A DNA stretch of 64,000 nt from Mactra quadrangularis. Taxonomy: Eukaryota > Mollusca > Bivalvia > Venerida > Mactridae. The position numbers were made by a program, and so were the translations under genes. The stretch covers positions 8,951,270 through 9,015,269 of the forward strand of contig CM046295.1 of assembly GCA_025267735.1 (NCBI GenBank), given 5' to 3'. Of the stretch, positions 13,490-24,977 are shown in pieces; within the stretch, counting starts at the first letter, position 1, and every line of letters starts with the position of its first letter. The notes beneath the pieces were generated by a model. The model had not been told where the DNA came from and made no database searches. It saw only the letters and a program-made list of their open reading frames with translations.

Positions 13490-13735
13490 GCGGCGGCACC
13501 AGGATTTTTTTCTGGGGGGGTGTCCGAACTTTTTCTAGGGGGGTCCAAACTTTTGAACCATGCAACATATTAATAATAAAAACTACATAACCATTAAATC
13601 TATGTTAAGCACCGAGAAAAATTGTTTCGTGCTACTTAAAAATGACTTACAGTCAAGAAAAATACTAATGGACATGTACATTTTGGAAATTCTAGGGGGA
13701 TCCGGACCCACAGACCCCCCTCGCTAAATCCGCCT
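13490..13735 (-). mobile_element. G-tract MITE, copy 1
   Basis: GTATAC flanks the element (about 13482-13489 and 13736-13743). The ends read GCGGCGGCACCAGG and TAAATCCGCCTATG. Internal sequence (TAACCATTAAATCTATGTTAAGCACCGAGAAAAATTG, split here by reading in two halves) matches the reverse complement of copies near 18490 and 53262. Runs of G near one end and C near the other bracket the body. About 13380-13485 just upstream ends AAAGAAACTTTTGGATCC and looks like a truncated end of the family seen intact at 61394-61658. Confidence 0.75.
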
Positions 13736-14192
13736 ATGGTATACTACATGATGTCATAGCTCTACATTAAATAAGATTACAGGTCCTTGATATGATGTAC
13801 CATAAAAATACAAGTCAATTTTAAAATTACAATCAATTGGTTAAAACAATAGATACTCACATAAGACCTGTATTGCTGTTTAACCTTTATAGACAGCATT
13901 ACACCTACGTCACCATCATTTCTTATACAGTTGATACTCATGCATAGATATATGTATAACTATCTGACCTGAAAGAATAAGATAACACACATAGCCATTA
14001 TACATTTTTAAAATTCATTAATTTAATTCATTGATCTAAGATGCTGACAGCCATTGTCTTGATTTTTTAAACACCAGCCAGTTTTAATAAGTTCCAGGCA
14101 ATATTATCAACAAGCTCAACTATATGAAACAAGACTTAGTAATTCTCACCAATCTAATTCAATTGTCAGACACTTAAAGCTATTGGGTTAAT

Positions 14193-14495
14193 TCAGGCAT
14201 GTAGGAAGCATTTTCAGATTGGGGGTGGGGCTAATTTGTTGCGATTTATTTTAAGAAAAAGAAAACGTTTCCTAATGTTACAGTACTTATGTTTAAGTTC
14301 AATTTTACACTGCATTTGAACATCTTGTTCCATAAAAGTGTTTGCAAAATTGATTTTGCCGAAAAATCACACATGTATCAATCAATTTAGTGTGACAGAT
14401 TAAATAAAGATCCTCAATCACAATAACTGCTGAAAATATTGGGGGGGGGCTAAGACCTCCCCCACCCCAGCCTCCCCCTGTTCCTACGGGCATGA
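14193..14495. mobile_element. G-rich MITE, 303 bp, 6-bp TSD
   Basis: Ends TCAGGCATGTAGGAA and TTCCTACGGGCATGA are imperfect inverted repeats. GTTAAT flanks both sides (14187-14192 and 14496-14501). A G-rich block (GGGGGTGGGGC) at the left and a C-rich block (CCTCCCCCACCCC) at the right pair with each other. The glycine/proline-rich minus-strand frame over the right end is an artefact. Confidence 0.8.
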
Positions 14496-14969
14496 GTTAA
14501 TGATAAACCAAGTAAAGTTCCAGGATTTTGACTATTCATCCTAAAAACTACCAATTACATCAGTAAACTTCATATACTGAACCTTAAACATGAATATGTA
14601 CATGCAGCTGCCTTGAATTTGAATAAAATATTTTGATCATCATCCTCATAGTCATAGTCAGTACTTCATTGTACAAGAGTATGTGTGTTTTACTTTATAG
14701 TAAATGGTAATAATGTTTAAACATAGACAGTTCCCGTAAATTTGAATCCAGCGTTTGAATTTTTCCATTCAGTAAGAAACCCCGTTCAGTGTAGCTAGAG
14801 AAAACTTACTCGCGCATGCATGCTTGCACGTGAGTCTGCAATGAGCTATTAAAGAAATGTCGGTAGCCTACCAAGGCGTGTTAGAACATCTTTTATTCAA
14901 CATATGAGAAAAGGAGCATGAAATATGGCATAAATTACAAAAATTTCATTCAAACATAAAATAACTTAC

Positions 14970-15130
14970 CCGAAACAAAAATCCATCCTTCCAAACAGAA
15001 TATCAACTAAAATGGCGCTGATCCCAGCGATTTCGCGCGTAAATGAGCAATCACGTGGTACATTGAGTGAACAGTTACACACATTCTATAAATAGACGGT
15101 GAAGATATCAACCCGTTTGTGTACAGAATG
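14970..15130 (-). promoter_or_regulatory. Possible promoter and first exon of a minus-strand gene
   Basis: Reading leftwards: CACGTGATTGCTCATTTACG, an AAAATGGCG motif (YY1-type, plus strand near 15011), then ATG at 14986-14984 followed by five codons and a consensus donor, GG|GTAAGTT (exon end 14970). The interval is richer in GC and CpG than its surroundings. A TATA-like CTATAAATAG lies on the plus strand near 15088. This could start the gene ending at 322-2752, but no internal exons link them securely. Confidence 0.3.
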
Positions 15131-15955
15131 CAGTTACACATAGCTTCGAAAGCGCTAAGTAATCGCCTGGGGCAAATGGTAATACCATATATACCATAAT
15201 ATCTGAGTTAATTCTGTCAGTGTAGTAGGCCCCTAAGTTCATGCAATTCACGAGATCAAGTCAAATCTTTCAGCTTTTTGTCATAAAAAGTAAGAAATTA
15301 TTTGTCCAAACTGGACTCCGTACTGTATATAAATAAAAACACTAACACTTATATGCACGGCCAGAGGATGTGTATTTATTGCGTTGAACTTTACAGTCGG
15401 CAGATTAACAATAAAATGAATACAAAATTTTAAATGTACATGGCTATCACTATAAATATATTACATGGTTTTAAAGTATTTCAACAAACACCAATCGTTC
15501 TTAACCATATATGTAAAAGGCAGAATCTACTAAAGCGTACTTATAATATATGCTACAAAATAAATGAATCCTTTTATGACAGATCTTTTCACTTCTGCGA
15601 TTCGACTCGCCCAGGAACAACCAGAGATAAAAAATATAAAACAAAAATTCACTCTGGAAACCTGTGTCTATTTGTCAATGTCGTATCGCTTGAATGTTAG
15701 ACCTCATTCTGAAAAGACATATTTGTTGGCTCTATTTTCAAGCAAAGCTAACTTTTCTCTAGCCGGACGGCCATATCCGAATATATACATGTAAATATTA
15801 ACCAATGATCAGGAAAAACACAACTAAATCTATCTCATCACAAGTGTATAGAAACTAAAAATCAATCTTAACGCTATGACAACCATGAATCTGGCAAATT
15901 TTGTTTTTCAATGAAATAACTAAAACCGGTAAAATTCAGTTTATTTTCATTTAAA
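15131..15955. other. Non-coding interval
   Basis: No gene supported. Overlapping short frames at 15434-15800 show no domain pattern, splice signals or codon bias. Confidence 0.4.
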
Positions 15956-15958
15956 CAC

Positions 15959-16240
15959 TTACCCGTGGATGCCTACAGTTCTTCTGGCAGTGGTTGTTGC
16001 TGCTAAGAAGCGGTTCCTCAGATGAGATACCCTTATGTAGTGGTCTTGTCGAGGAGTAGTAACACGTGGTCTACCTGGTCGAGAACGTTCGCAAACCTTC
16101 CCGGTCTGGTCATATCGGGCCACAAGTCTAGAAATTGTGGAATGGTGACATCCAAGCCGCCTTGCTATTGCGTTTTTGGCACTTCCGGCAAGGAACATGC
16201 CGATGGCCATATTTCGCTCATCTTTGTTTAGACGTGGCAT
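15959..16240 (-). pseudogene. Tc1-like transposase N-terminal DNA-binding domain, truncated
   Basis: ATG at 16240-16238 opens 93 codons. The protein has a Tc1/Tc3-type bipartite helix-turn-helix: RNMAIGMFLAGSAKNAIARR, then LGCHHSTISRLVARYDQTGK, then the GRPR hook in SRPGRPRVTTPRQDHYI. In the Tc1 family this N-terminal part binds the terminal repeats and is followed by a DDE/DDD catalytic domain of about 200 residues. That domain is absent: the frame reaches GIHG and stops at TAA (15959). At that point the DNA reads GG|GTAAGTG, a consensus splice donor, so the fragment could also be an exon. No second inverted terminal repeat was located. Most likely a decayed element. Confidence 0.85.
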
Positions 16241-16822
16241 GGTGAAAACTGGACGAAATCAACACAGAGTGTGTTTTTACCATGTGACTATCAACAGTTG
16301 TCCGAATGTGTGTAAATTGGAGCACGAGATTCTCGTGAAGAAGCCAATAGTCGTAAATTCGTGATTTTAGAGAGGGTAGAGGACAGACAGTGAATGAGTA
16401 ACTGTGTACCATTTTTTACACATTTAATGCAAAGATTGTCGTGCCAAATGATAGTATAAAGCAATGAACACACACAGATACTGCCTAGTATTAAAATATA
16501 GCCGGTTATATTGTGTGCGTTTTTAAATGTACTAAGTGTATTACATAGTCCCTAAAATATATACTTCCAAAAACAATTTTAAAACATATAACATTGTATA
16601 TGTATAGGTAATAAATAGCATCATGACTGATAAACTGAAATACGTTAATAAATGTGTTTTAGTTTCAGCATTAATATCATGAAACTGGCTATTATTATTA
16701 TATAGTTAAATATTTTTCTTTATAAAATCATTAATCAAAGCGTGACGTAAGCACTGTGAGGAGTTTTGTAGCCAACTGTACACGAAATAACTATTACGTC
16801 CGTAATCTAACGCTTGCATTCG
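16241..16822. other. Tc1-like flank and AT-rich spacer
   Basis: The first 40-80 bases upstream of the Tc1-like start probably belong to that element's 5' untranslated/terminal region. The rest is AT-rich with no gene seen. Confidence 0.35.
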
Positions 16823-17097
16823 CAGGCGCGTATGAGCTGGGGCCGCAGGGGCCGCGGTCCAAATATTCCGGCAAGCAGCGGCAATGGGACCGTGAGGTAA
16901 TTTTTCATGACACAATGTCATATTGAAAATCTTGAGGTCTAATACTAAGATTTATTCTTAAACAGGGGGTACTGAAAGAGCTGGAAATCGAGTTTCAGAG
17001 GCTTACATTCACAAAAATTTTCGACCGATCGGAGGGGACATTCCTCCCATACCCACCCCATCTGTGACCCCAATATTCATATCCTCTTACGCGCCTG
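16823..17097. mobile_element. Short hAT-like MITE, 275 bp, 5-bp TSD
   Basis: Ends CAGGCGCGTATGAG and CTCTTACGCGCCTG form an imperfect inverted repeat. ATTCG flanks both sides (16818-16822 and 17098-17102). The outer ten bases (CAGGCGCGTA) match those of the 1.8-kb element at 11543-13365, so the two are related, but the apparent duplication here is 5 bp rather than 8. Confidence 0.75.
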
Positions 17098-17102
17098 ATT
17101 CG

Positions 17103-18485
17103 AAACACCTCGACGGGGTTTAGATCTACAGAATCTTCAGAGAGTTGTCCCAGCTGTAAATACGTCTGTCACATAAAGTCTAATACAACAATTGTCGGTC
17201 CCTTAAAGACTTTAAAAGTCTTAATCCTAAAATTCTATCTAGTTACTATTCACTAATATTAATGAATACGTCAATAAAAATGCAAAGCACGTTTTCCACA
17301 AAATTTAACACATGGGTACAGCTAAAATTGATCAAACGTCACTTGAACAGTGACGCAGACTCCATGACTGTCTTCATCAACTCCACACAACTCTGGATAC
17401 GTGACGTCATATTATGTTCCCTTGCTGTGTATAATAATGTATAATTCACAATACTACTGGCGACAAGCAGGTAAGACAGGACAGAAGTTTTCACCTTCTA
17501 ATGTCAATGCCCCTAAATATTCAAACAGACTCATATAAAAAGAAGTACATGTATTACACTTAACAACTTTTCTAAGTATACACCTATATATTTAGTCATA
17601 ACTGGGTTGATACGTAAGCTATTGATATAAAATTTGTAGAAACTGTTCATCAAATAGTATTTTATTTATAAGCAAAACGCAGAATGAATTGAAAAATAAC
17701 TGACTTCTTATGAGCAGTAACAATATTGGTACCAACAAAGTACAAATTCACATCAATAACGAGTATGGCCATCTTCAGCTCGCTCGTATAACTGCAAGAC
17801 ACCTTGGTCGCAATGAGATTATGTAGTTCTGAAAGATATCCTAAGGTATCATAGCCCATTCTTGCCGTCTTCTCTGGCTTATCAAGTCTTTAACATTTCT
17901 GGTTTGCCCAAACTTTCTAAAAAGTTTCATTACAGTCAAAGGGTTACGCTTGAAAGTATGGGCAAGCTGAAAAGGGGGGGGGTTCACTTTGTCACGATCG
18001 TTGAAGGTTTCTGCATTGCAGCTATACTTAGTGATATAGTGATGAATATGATGTGTACAAGACACGACATAGCAATTCAATTTAATATACCTCTCGTACT
18101 GATAAGCCAGCATGTATCATTTCGATAGCTTGGCCTCTTAATTTCAAGCAAATTCGTTTAATACTTACGACTTGTGAAAGTTTAGGTGTTCTTTCTAAGT
18201 GTAAATCGCTAAAGATATCGACAGGTACAAAATAAAAGTGAAAATGTAAATCGTTTGGCTCATATTTGTTAAAAGCACGAAATGCGAGTGCATCTTGGAA
18301 GTCGGTTACTAAACGGTAGATATTAACGTTTTTAGTGTCATATGAAAGACATAGTATCCCATAGTTGACTCACAAAATTTCGTTTAAATATTTTAACAAG
18401 TGTTGAAAATATCTGCAGGAGAAATGTGTATACTTAGAAAAGTTGTTAAGTGTATTTTGCATAATTTACCCCAAGATCAATCATG
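17103..18485. other. Non-coding interval with a weak Tc1-like relic
   Basis: On the minus strand about 17970-17860 encodes HTFKRNPLTVMKLFRKFGQT then RNVKDLISQRR. This loosely follows the second helix-turn-helix pattern of Tc1-like transposases, lacks the GRPR motif and is interrupted. I take it as a probable relic. Nothing else is recognisable. Confidence 0.25.
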
Positions 18486-18489
18486 GGCA

Positions 18490-18741
18490 GATCTAGCGGG
18501 GGGGGGGGGGTCAGGGGGTCCGGACCCCCCCCCCCCCCTAGAATTTGGAAAATGTACCTGTTCATTGGTGTATTTCTTGACTGTTAGTCATTTTTAAGAA
18601 GCATGAAGCATTTTTCTCGGTGCTTAACATAGATTTAATGGTTATGTGGATATTATTATTATTACTAATATGTTGCATTTTATCTGTAAAATGTAGAAGT
18701 TCGGACTCCCCTAGAAAAGTTCGGACCCCCCCCTGTTTTTG
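18490..18741 (+). mobile_element. G-tract MITE, copy 2
   Basis: Begins GGCAGATCTAGCGGGG and ends GTTCGGACCCCCCCCTG. A run of 12 G, then CAGGGGGTCCGGAC and a run of 15 C, lie at 18499-18538. The body (AGCATGAAGCATTTTTCTCG, then TGCTTAACATAGATTTAATG) matches copies at 13490 and 53262. No clear target duplication. Confidence 0.7.
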
Positions 18742-18989
18742 TTTTTTGTTTTGCTGCAATAAACTTTTGAACCATTTACATCACTGTGTTATTTATTGTC
18801 GATTGTTAATTGGTTTGTTCTTCATGTAGGTCTTTTTCTATTGGTCAACCTCTATGAAAAAGACAGTTCATCTAACCATATTACCTTATATTCACCCGTG
18901 AGCACTTGACTCCTCATCATTCTCATACAGCAGCTGGCTTTCTGTAATAAAAAAGTTGTGGTCAGAGTTAGGCTGAAACAACCACACTA

Positions 18990-20172
18990 ACAGTGAGAGG
19001 TTATACTGTAACAGTTAGTGGTTGCTGTATCAGTGAGTGGTTGCTGTATCAGTGAGTGGTTGCTGTATCAAAGAGTGGTTGCTGTATCAGTGAGTGGTTA
19101 CTGTATCAGTAAGTGGTTGCTGTATCAGTGAGTGGTTACTGTAATCAGTGAGAGGTTACTGTATCAGTGAGTGGTTGCTGTATCAGTAAGTGGTTACTGT
19201 AACAGTTAGTGGTTGCTGTATCAGTGAGTGGTTACGGTACCAGTGAGAGGTTACTGTATCAGTGAGTGGTTGCTGTATCAGTAAGTGATTACTGTATCAG
19301 TGAGTGGTTACTGTATCAGTAAGTGATTACTGTATCAGTGAGTGGTTTACTGTAACAGTGAGTGGTTGCTGTATCAGTGAGTGGTTACTGTAACAGTAAG
19401 TGGTTACTGTATATGTGAGTGGTTACTGTATATGTGAGTGGTTACTGTATCAGTAAGTGGTTACTGTATCAGTGAGTGGTTACTGTATCAGTGAATGGTT
19501 TACTGTAACAGTGAGTGGTTGCTGTATCAGTGAGTGGTTACTGTATCAGTGAGAGGTTACTGTATCAGTGAGTGGTTACTGTAACAGGGAGTGGTAGCTG
19601 TATCAGTAAGTGGTAACTGTATCAGTGAGTGGTTACTGTAACAGTGAGTGGTAGCTGTATCAGTGAGTGGTAGCTGTATCAGTAAGTGGTAACTGTATCA
19701 GTAAGTGGTTACTGTATCAGTGAGTGGTTACTGTAACAGTGAGTGTAAGTTGTATCAGTAAGTGGTAACTGTATCAGTAAGTGGTTACTGTATCAGTGAG
19801 TGGTTTACTGTAACAGTGAGTGGTAGCTGTATCAGTAAGTGGTTACTGTAACAGTTAGTGGTTACTGTAACAGTGAGTGTTTTACTGTAACAGTGAGTGG
19901 TTGCTGTATCAGTGAGTGGTTACTGTATCAGTGAGAGATTACTGTATCAGGGAGTGGTTTTTGTATCAGTGAGTGGTTACTGTATCAGTGATTGTTTGCT
20001 GTATATGTGAGTGGTTACTGTATTAGTGAGTGGTTACTGTATCAGTGAGAGGTTACTGCATCAGTGAGTAGTTACTGTATCAGTGTGTGGTTACTGTATC
20101 AGTGAGTGGTTACTGTATTAGTGAGTGGTTACTTCATTAGTGAGTGGTTACTGTATTAGTGAGTGGTTACTG
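18990..20172. repeat. 19-bp minisatellite, about 60 degenerate copies
   Basis: A 1.2-kb tandem array of CTGTATCAGTGAGTGGTTA. Variation is concentrated at a few positions (GTATCAG/GTAACAG, GTGAG/GTAAG, GGTTAC/GGTTGC/GGTAGC). Frequent single-base length changes mean no frame stays open. No gene overlaps it. Confidence 0.95.
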
Positions 20173-20314
20173 TGATTCAAATTTTACAACTCTTATAACA
20201 GTACTGATGCATAACATTGCAACAGTAGTAAAAAAAATTCTTGGAGTATAATTGCGCAGCAGAAAATAGGCTAGTCAGTGCTTAAACCAGGTTTGCAATG
20301 AAGACATGAACTAT

Positions 20315-20440
20315 ATGTCATTTCATGAGCAGGATACATTATGTCATTTCATGAGCAGGATACATTATGTCATTTCAAGAGCAGGATACATTATGTCATT
20401 TCATGAGCAGGATACATTATGTCATTTCATGAGCAGGATA
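20315..20440. repeat. 26-bp tandem repeat, about 5 copies
   Basis: TGTCATTTCATGAGCAGGAT followed by ACATTA repeats five times; the third copy has AAGAG for ATGAG. The unit is not a multiple of three. Confidence 0.9.
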
Positions 20441-23276
20441 TATTTCAAAGATAGATCCCAAGTTTTACATTTATCTGATGATAAACAAATATCTTTATGG
20501 ATCTACCGGTGAAGTTTGAATAATCAGATTCAAATGGACCTAATTCTGAGCTCAAATTTATTGGGTTTTCTATGGTGGCTGAATTATGCCATGTTTTCTC
20601 TCTTTTGTCCTCCGCTTACAAATGCGTACATCTTCAATAGTCTTCTTTGCATGTGTAAACGGAATGCGAAAGAGCAAAAACACAAAACTTATACGACTGA
20701 GTAGATCTGTCCAGGAATTTTATGTAGAATTCCTGATTTGTCGTATTTTCGTTCCGCTAGGCGCCACACGAAAACACGAAGATGCGACAAACAGATGCAA
20801 AATACGATATGAGAGGGTGTCGTACATTTGTAAAAGTTTTGTCGTATAAATAATACGGGTGTAACAATAGGTCGACTTATCGCTGTATTGCTATAGTTCC
20901 TCTGCAATAGCAATAGGTCGATAGAACTTTTTTAAGTCGACAAATATCGAGTAATCTTGTCGGCATGTTGTTGTTAAAGTCTGATATTTCCTGAGCAGAC
21001 GTGAATTCCCTCTCTGGCTTGTTGTGTTTGCATTTTTAAAGTTTTAGATGGACACATAAGTTCATTTCAAGTAGATTTATAATCTAATAAGCCTTCGTGA
21101 TGATGACTCAATGAAAGACAGAAGAGCCTGATTGAGTGGGTTAATTGTTAGATCATCGAATCCTATTGTGCTTGGGTTAATAGGATATGATTTTCAGGGA
21201 CCAGGGAAAGCAAAACTTCTATCACAATAGACTTAGTCTTGATGCATTCTGAAAACGAGGGATTAATCAAGAGACAAAACATCGTTTTGATCTGGATCAA
21301 CTTTTCAACACTTAATGTATTGTTTTCATTCATACATTTTTTATTAGTGCCTACCTCATGTCGATATTGTTTTAACTTTTTTATAAACAATGTACATTTT
21401 CTATTCAAGTTAAATTAGAAACTTTATACAAGGATTGACAATGTTCTTACTCAAAATTTAACCCTCGCAAATTGAAACAACTTTACAGTAAATGATATCC
21501 AGTATGTTCACATTCCATTCTGATGACGTATTCATCACGTGACACAAACAGTGTACATTTTGTAAATAAAGAGGAATAACTGCAACAAATAACTAAACTG
21601 AATTACAGAATAGTTAAGATTTAACTCCCTAATTATAATACATATATTTGAACATCAATATAATAAACTAAAATACAATAATACATAGAACAAAAGTTTT
21701 TAGAAATCAGATGAACAAGTATTGTTTTGAAGCCTGATCTCATAAATTGTTTTGTAGATTTAGATGAATTCTTTTGGTATTTCTTCATTCTACCTTTATT
21801 TACCCACACGAATGTATCAATTCTGATATCTTTTTCGCATTAGACAAAGAAAATAAGCCAACAACATAAACATTGTCACCAGCTGGAATATACACACGTA
21901 CAAATGCGATTACTCTGGTCACAAAGTTCACATATTTTAATGATTTCTTCGACTTTTACATCTTCCAGAAACTGGCCAGATTCAACAAATTGTATGCGTC
22001 ATAAAAGCCAATGCAGTAAATAGAATAATGTTTTTGTTTTCAAAAAATAAATGCTGATACGACAGCACGCTTGCACATACATGTAGTTCACCGAGCTTGT
22101 ATTATCTTGATAACAATGGGCTGCTTTGAAAGTTGAACTTGGATCGGTTATTTTGACTTTTCTATCATTCTATTGTTTTGATGCATTTGTGATGTTTTTT
22201 CAGGATGCTGTTTTCTAAAGCCAAGGGTCATGAAGAAAAATACATTTACTATAAAATTCATTAGAACAAGACTAGAACCATTTGTTATTAAAATAAACAA
22301 GTTGGTAGTTACTATTGATGACAATAGTTTCTAATGTTCAGTTATGGTAATTGAATATAACATAAAATAATGCGTTTATTGACATTGTACAAAACTGTGG
22401 TTATGCATGCACTTCATTAGAAATTAGATCAAATATTGAACTTGGCTTATGATTCCTTTTTTGCAATATCAATTGTTATCAGTAATTCTAATTTGTATTG
22501 CAGAAAATGAAATGTATATTCATTTTCATTGTGTACCATGCATTCATGTATAGTGATAGGCCTAATTTATTCAAAATAAATTATGTACAGTAGATCTAAT
22601 CTTTGGAGTAACATTTTCTTATAAAAAAGTACTGTTTTGTGTTTTTCAGGTGATGCGCAATGAAGTGTGTGTAGAACTGTTGATGCAGATGATTACTCAG
22701 TGACTGGTCAAGTTTTCATATGATATTTCAGACAGTACATGATCATCAAGTATGATTCAAGAAAAGATCTAACCTTGGCTTACCAGACAGAAGCAAAGGT
22801 GATACCTAGCTTATCTGCACATTTGATTTGAACCCCGAGTGAACATTCGAATGAAAATTGAAAAAAATTAATAAATTAAACATATCCTATGTAGAAAACT
22901 AACAAGAACATAATGCAGTATTATATACCAAATTAAAGCTTGATCCTTTAGCTTTGTGAATATATGTATTGAATAGTATGCAACCTGAATGTTACATAAA
23001 TTGAAATAGCCCAGAACATTAATTGATTCAAATCCAAACCAAACTTCTCATCACACATGATTGCTAATTTTGATTTTGTATGGCACTAAGTAGACTAGAC
23101 AGTGCTTTAATTTAGCTTGATTGTGGAGCATTTTACAACAACTTATATTCATCACTCTTAATTTTGTTCTCAAGGAATTTCTTTTTAAATTTATTAGAAG
23201 CTTTGAGTAAAAAGCTCATAATTTTGAAAGCAATGTTCAGCATTATTTCTTTATATCTATAATTTATCTATTTATA
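20441..23276. other. Large interval without a recognised gene
   Basis: AT-rich. On the minus strand about 22000-21885 is open and cysteine-rich (FLEDVKVEEIIKICELCDQS, then NRICTCVYSSW, then stop). I cannot assign it; it may be a relic of a repeat-encoded protein. About 20870-20960 contains several GTCGA motifs. No splice-supported exon was found. Confidence 0.35.
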
Positions 23277-23545
23277 CTGGTTTTAAAGCCTTGTCAACGT
23301 GTTGTGGTTATTTTATGACGTCCAGCTCACCTAACCTAGCTTTCCTGGATCCTTGTCTACGAGCAGTACTCACTTACCCTTCCACAAGGCTGAAAAATTA
23401 TCCAAATACCTTATTCATGGAGGAAAATTTTCATGGATTGGAAGGGCAACCTTGGTTGGATTTAAACTTGTACACCCCCTCAGGACACTAGATTTGAAAT
23501 CTGTGTGCACTACCAACTGCACTACCGACCAATGCAGATTTTTTG
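23277..23545 (-). mobile_element. tRNA-derived SINE, degraded copy
   Basis: Shares with the copies at 24700, 29978 and 58486 the body ACCTAACCTAGCTTTCCTGG, a GGAGGAAAAT segment and a tRNA-like head at the right (CACTACCGACCA). The T-arm region here is mutated (TTGGTTGGATTTAAAC), so the internal B box is lost. Confidence 0.8.
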
Positions 23546-23702
23546 CAATGAAATTCTGGCTATTCAGTAATGCCTATTTCCAAAATAATATCTATACATA
23601 CCACAACAACAAAAGAAGACTATTCTTATCATAAATTTATTTCAAATATATGAAAGTTTACAATTGAACGAACAAAGCTTTAAAACAAACAAAATTCAAC
23701 AT

Positions 23703-23783
23703 ATTGAGGGTTGCCCACAAGACTGTAGTAACTAGCTTTTAACGCAATGCACTTACTACAGTCTTGCAAGCAACCCTCAAAAT
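23703..23783. repeat. Compact hairpin, about 28-bp arms
   Basis: TTGAGGGTTGCCCACAAGAC plus TGTAGTAA (23704-23731) pairs with TTACTACAGTCTTGCAAGC plus AACCCTCAA (23753-23780). There are two mismatched positions around CCC/TTG and a loop of about 20 nt. Total length, near 78 nt, is in the range of a microRNA precursor, but it may equally be a tiny MITE. Confidence 0.6.
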
Positions 23784-24098
23784 ACAGTCTGATTTTATCC
23801 AGTGAGTCCTGACTTTCACCTCTGTATTTTTAGATTTTTGGAACATTTCTACAAACAGACATTACCTAATGTCATGGTTATGACCCGTCACGGCTCACAG
23901 AATAAAATCAAACTAAACATATATGTAACAAACATTTATAGATTAACTCACAGCAGACGATCAGATAAATTAAACAATACATGTATATAAATGTATCACA
24001 GATAGCTTGAAAAATGTAAAACATCTCAAAATTTCAAATAAAAGACCCTTAAAAATAACCTAGAGCTACACGTTTAATATAGCTAGTTCTACATTAAT

Positions 24099-24587
24099 TA
24101 GAGGTGAAACGATTCAAAAATTTTCGATTCGATTCGATTTCGATTTTTCATCAAACGATTCAATTTTTCAATTCAATTCGATTTTCTACTGGAATTATAT
24201 AGGACATAACAAAAAATAAATTATAAAAAGAATTAAGAAAGAGATACAACCCAAAGACAATAGAACATAAATATATATATATATTTAAGGTCTAATTGAC
24301 ATGTACGCGTAATTAACATGTATAATTGCAGCGGGCAGTCTCACTTTTTACAACTTTTATCTGGATTAACAATCGTCGGTCAATAAGGGTACACTATTTT
24401 AGTTTACTATAAAAAAATGCTTATTTTAACCGAAAAGGGGCGTTTCATTCAACTCACAAAACTACTGAAAAAGACAGTATTTAAAAAAAGAATCGAATCG
24501 AAACTGCCTCTTCCGAATCGAATCGAACCGAATCGAGCGTTAAAAATCGCGATTCTTTGTGAACCGCGATTAATCGTTTCACCTCTA
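24099..24587. mobile_element. hAT-like MITE, 489 bp, 8-bp TSD
   Basis: Ends TAGAGGTGAAACGATT and AATCGTTTCACCTCTA are perfect inverted repeats. ACATTAAT flanks both sides (24091-24098 and 24588-24595). Subterminal GATTCGATTCGATTT and its complement add a longer imperfect arm. TAGAGGTG termini with 8-bp duplications fit hAT elements. No transposase inside. Confidence 0.93.
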
Positions 24588-24697
24588 ACATTAATGCAAC
24601 TAAATGTTACTTTAAATGTTTCTACATATAAGGATAGTTTGTTATCATTTGTATACTTTATACTTTACATGATTGCAATTGTTTTGTTTTTTTTACT

Positions 24698-24977
24698 GGA
24701 TTTAATGCCGTGTCAACACAATTTAGGTCATTTTACGTCGTCCAGCGCTTAGCTTTAACTTAGCTTTCCTGGACCATTGTCTGTAACCAGTACTCACCTA
24801 CCCTTCCACAAGGCCGGAAACTTCTCCATATAAACCAATCAATAGAGAAAAATCGACACTATTGTCAAATTTTTATGGAAGGGTATAACCTCCCCAGGTG
24901 GGATTCGAACCCGCACCCCCTCGGGCATGAGATTCAAAATCCCGGCACGATATCAACAGCACTACTGACCAATTGTT
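24698..24977 (-). mobile_element. tRNA-derived SINE
   Basis: On the minus strand the head contains a B-box-like GCGGGTTCGAATCCCACC and the tail ends at the TTAATGCCGTGTCAACACAA region (plus-strand notation). Body segments AAGGCCGGAAACTTCTCC and AACCTCCCCAGGTGGG match the copies at 29978 and 58486. Confidence 0.88.

Noticed and set aside
11087..14986. Three minus-strand pieces (14986-14970, 11245-11212, 11152-11087) whose phases fit as exons
   Set aside because: Each is very short, acceptors are weak, and the joined translation resembles nothing known; kept only as a note.
24417..24752. 111-codon plus-strand frame
   Set aside because: Spans the right end of a hAT-like MITE and adjacent AT-rich DNA; no support.
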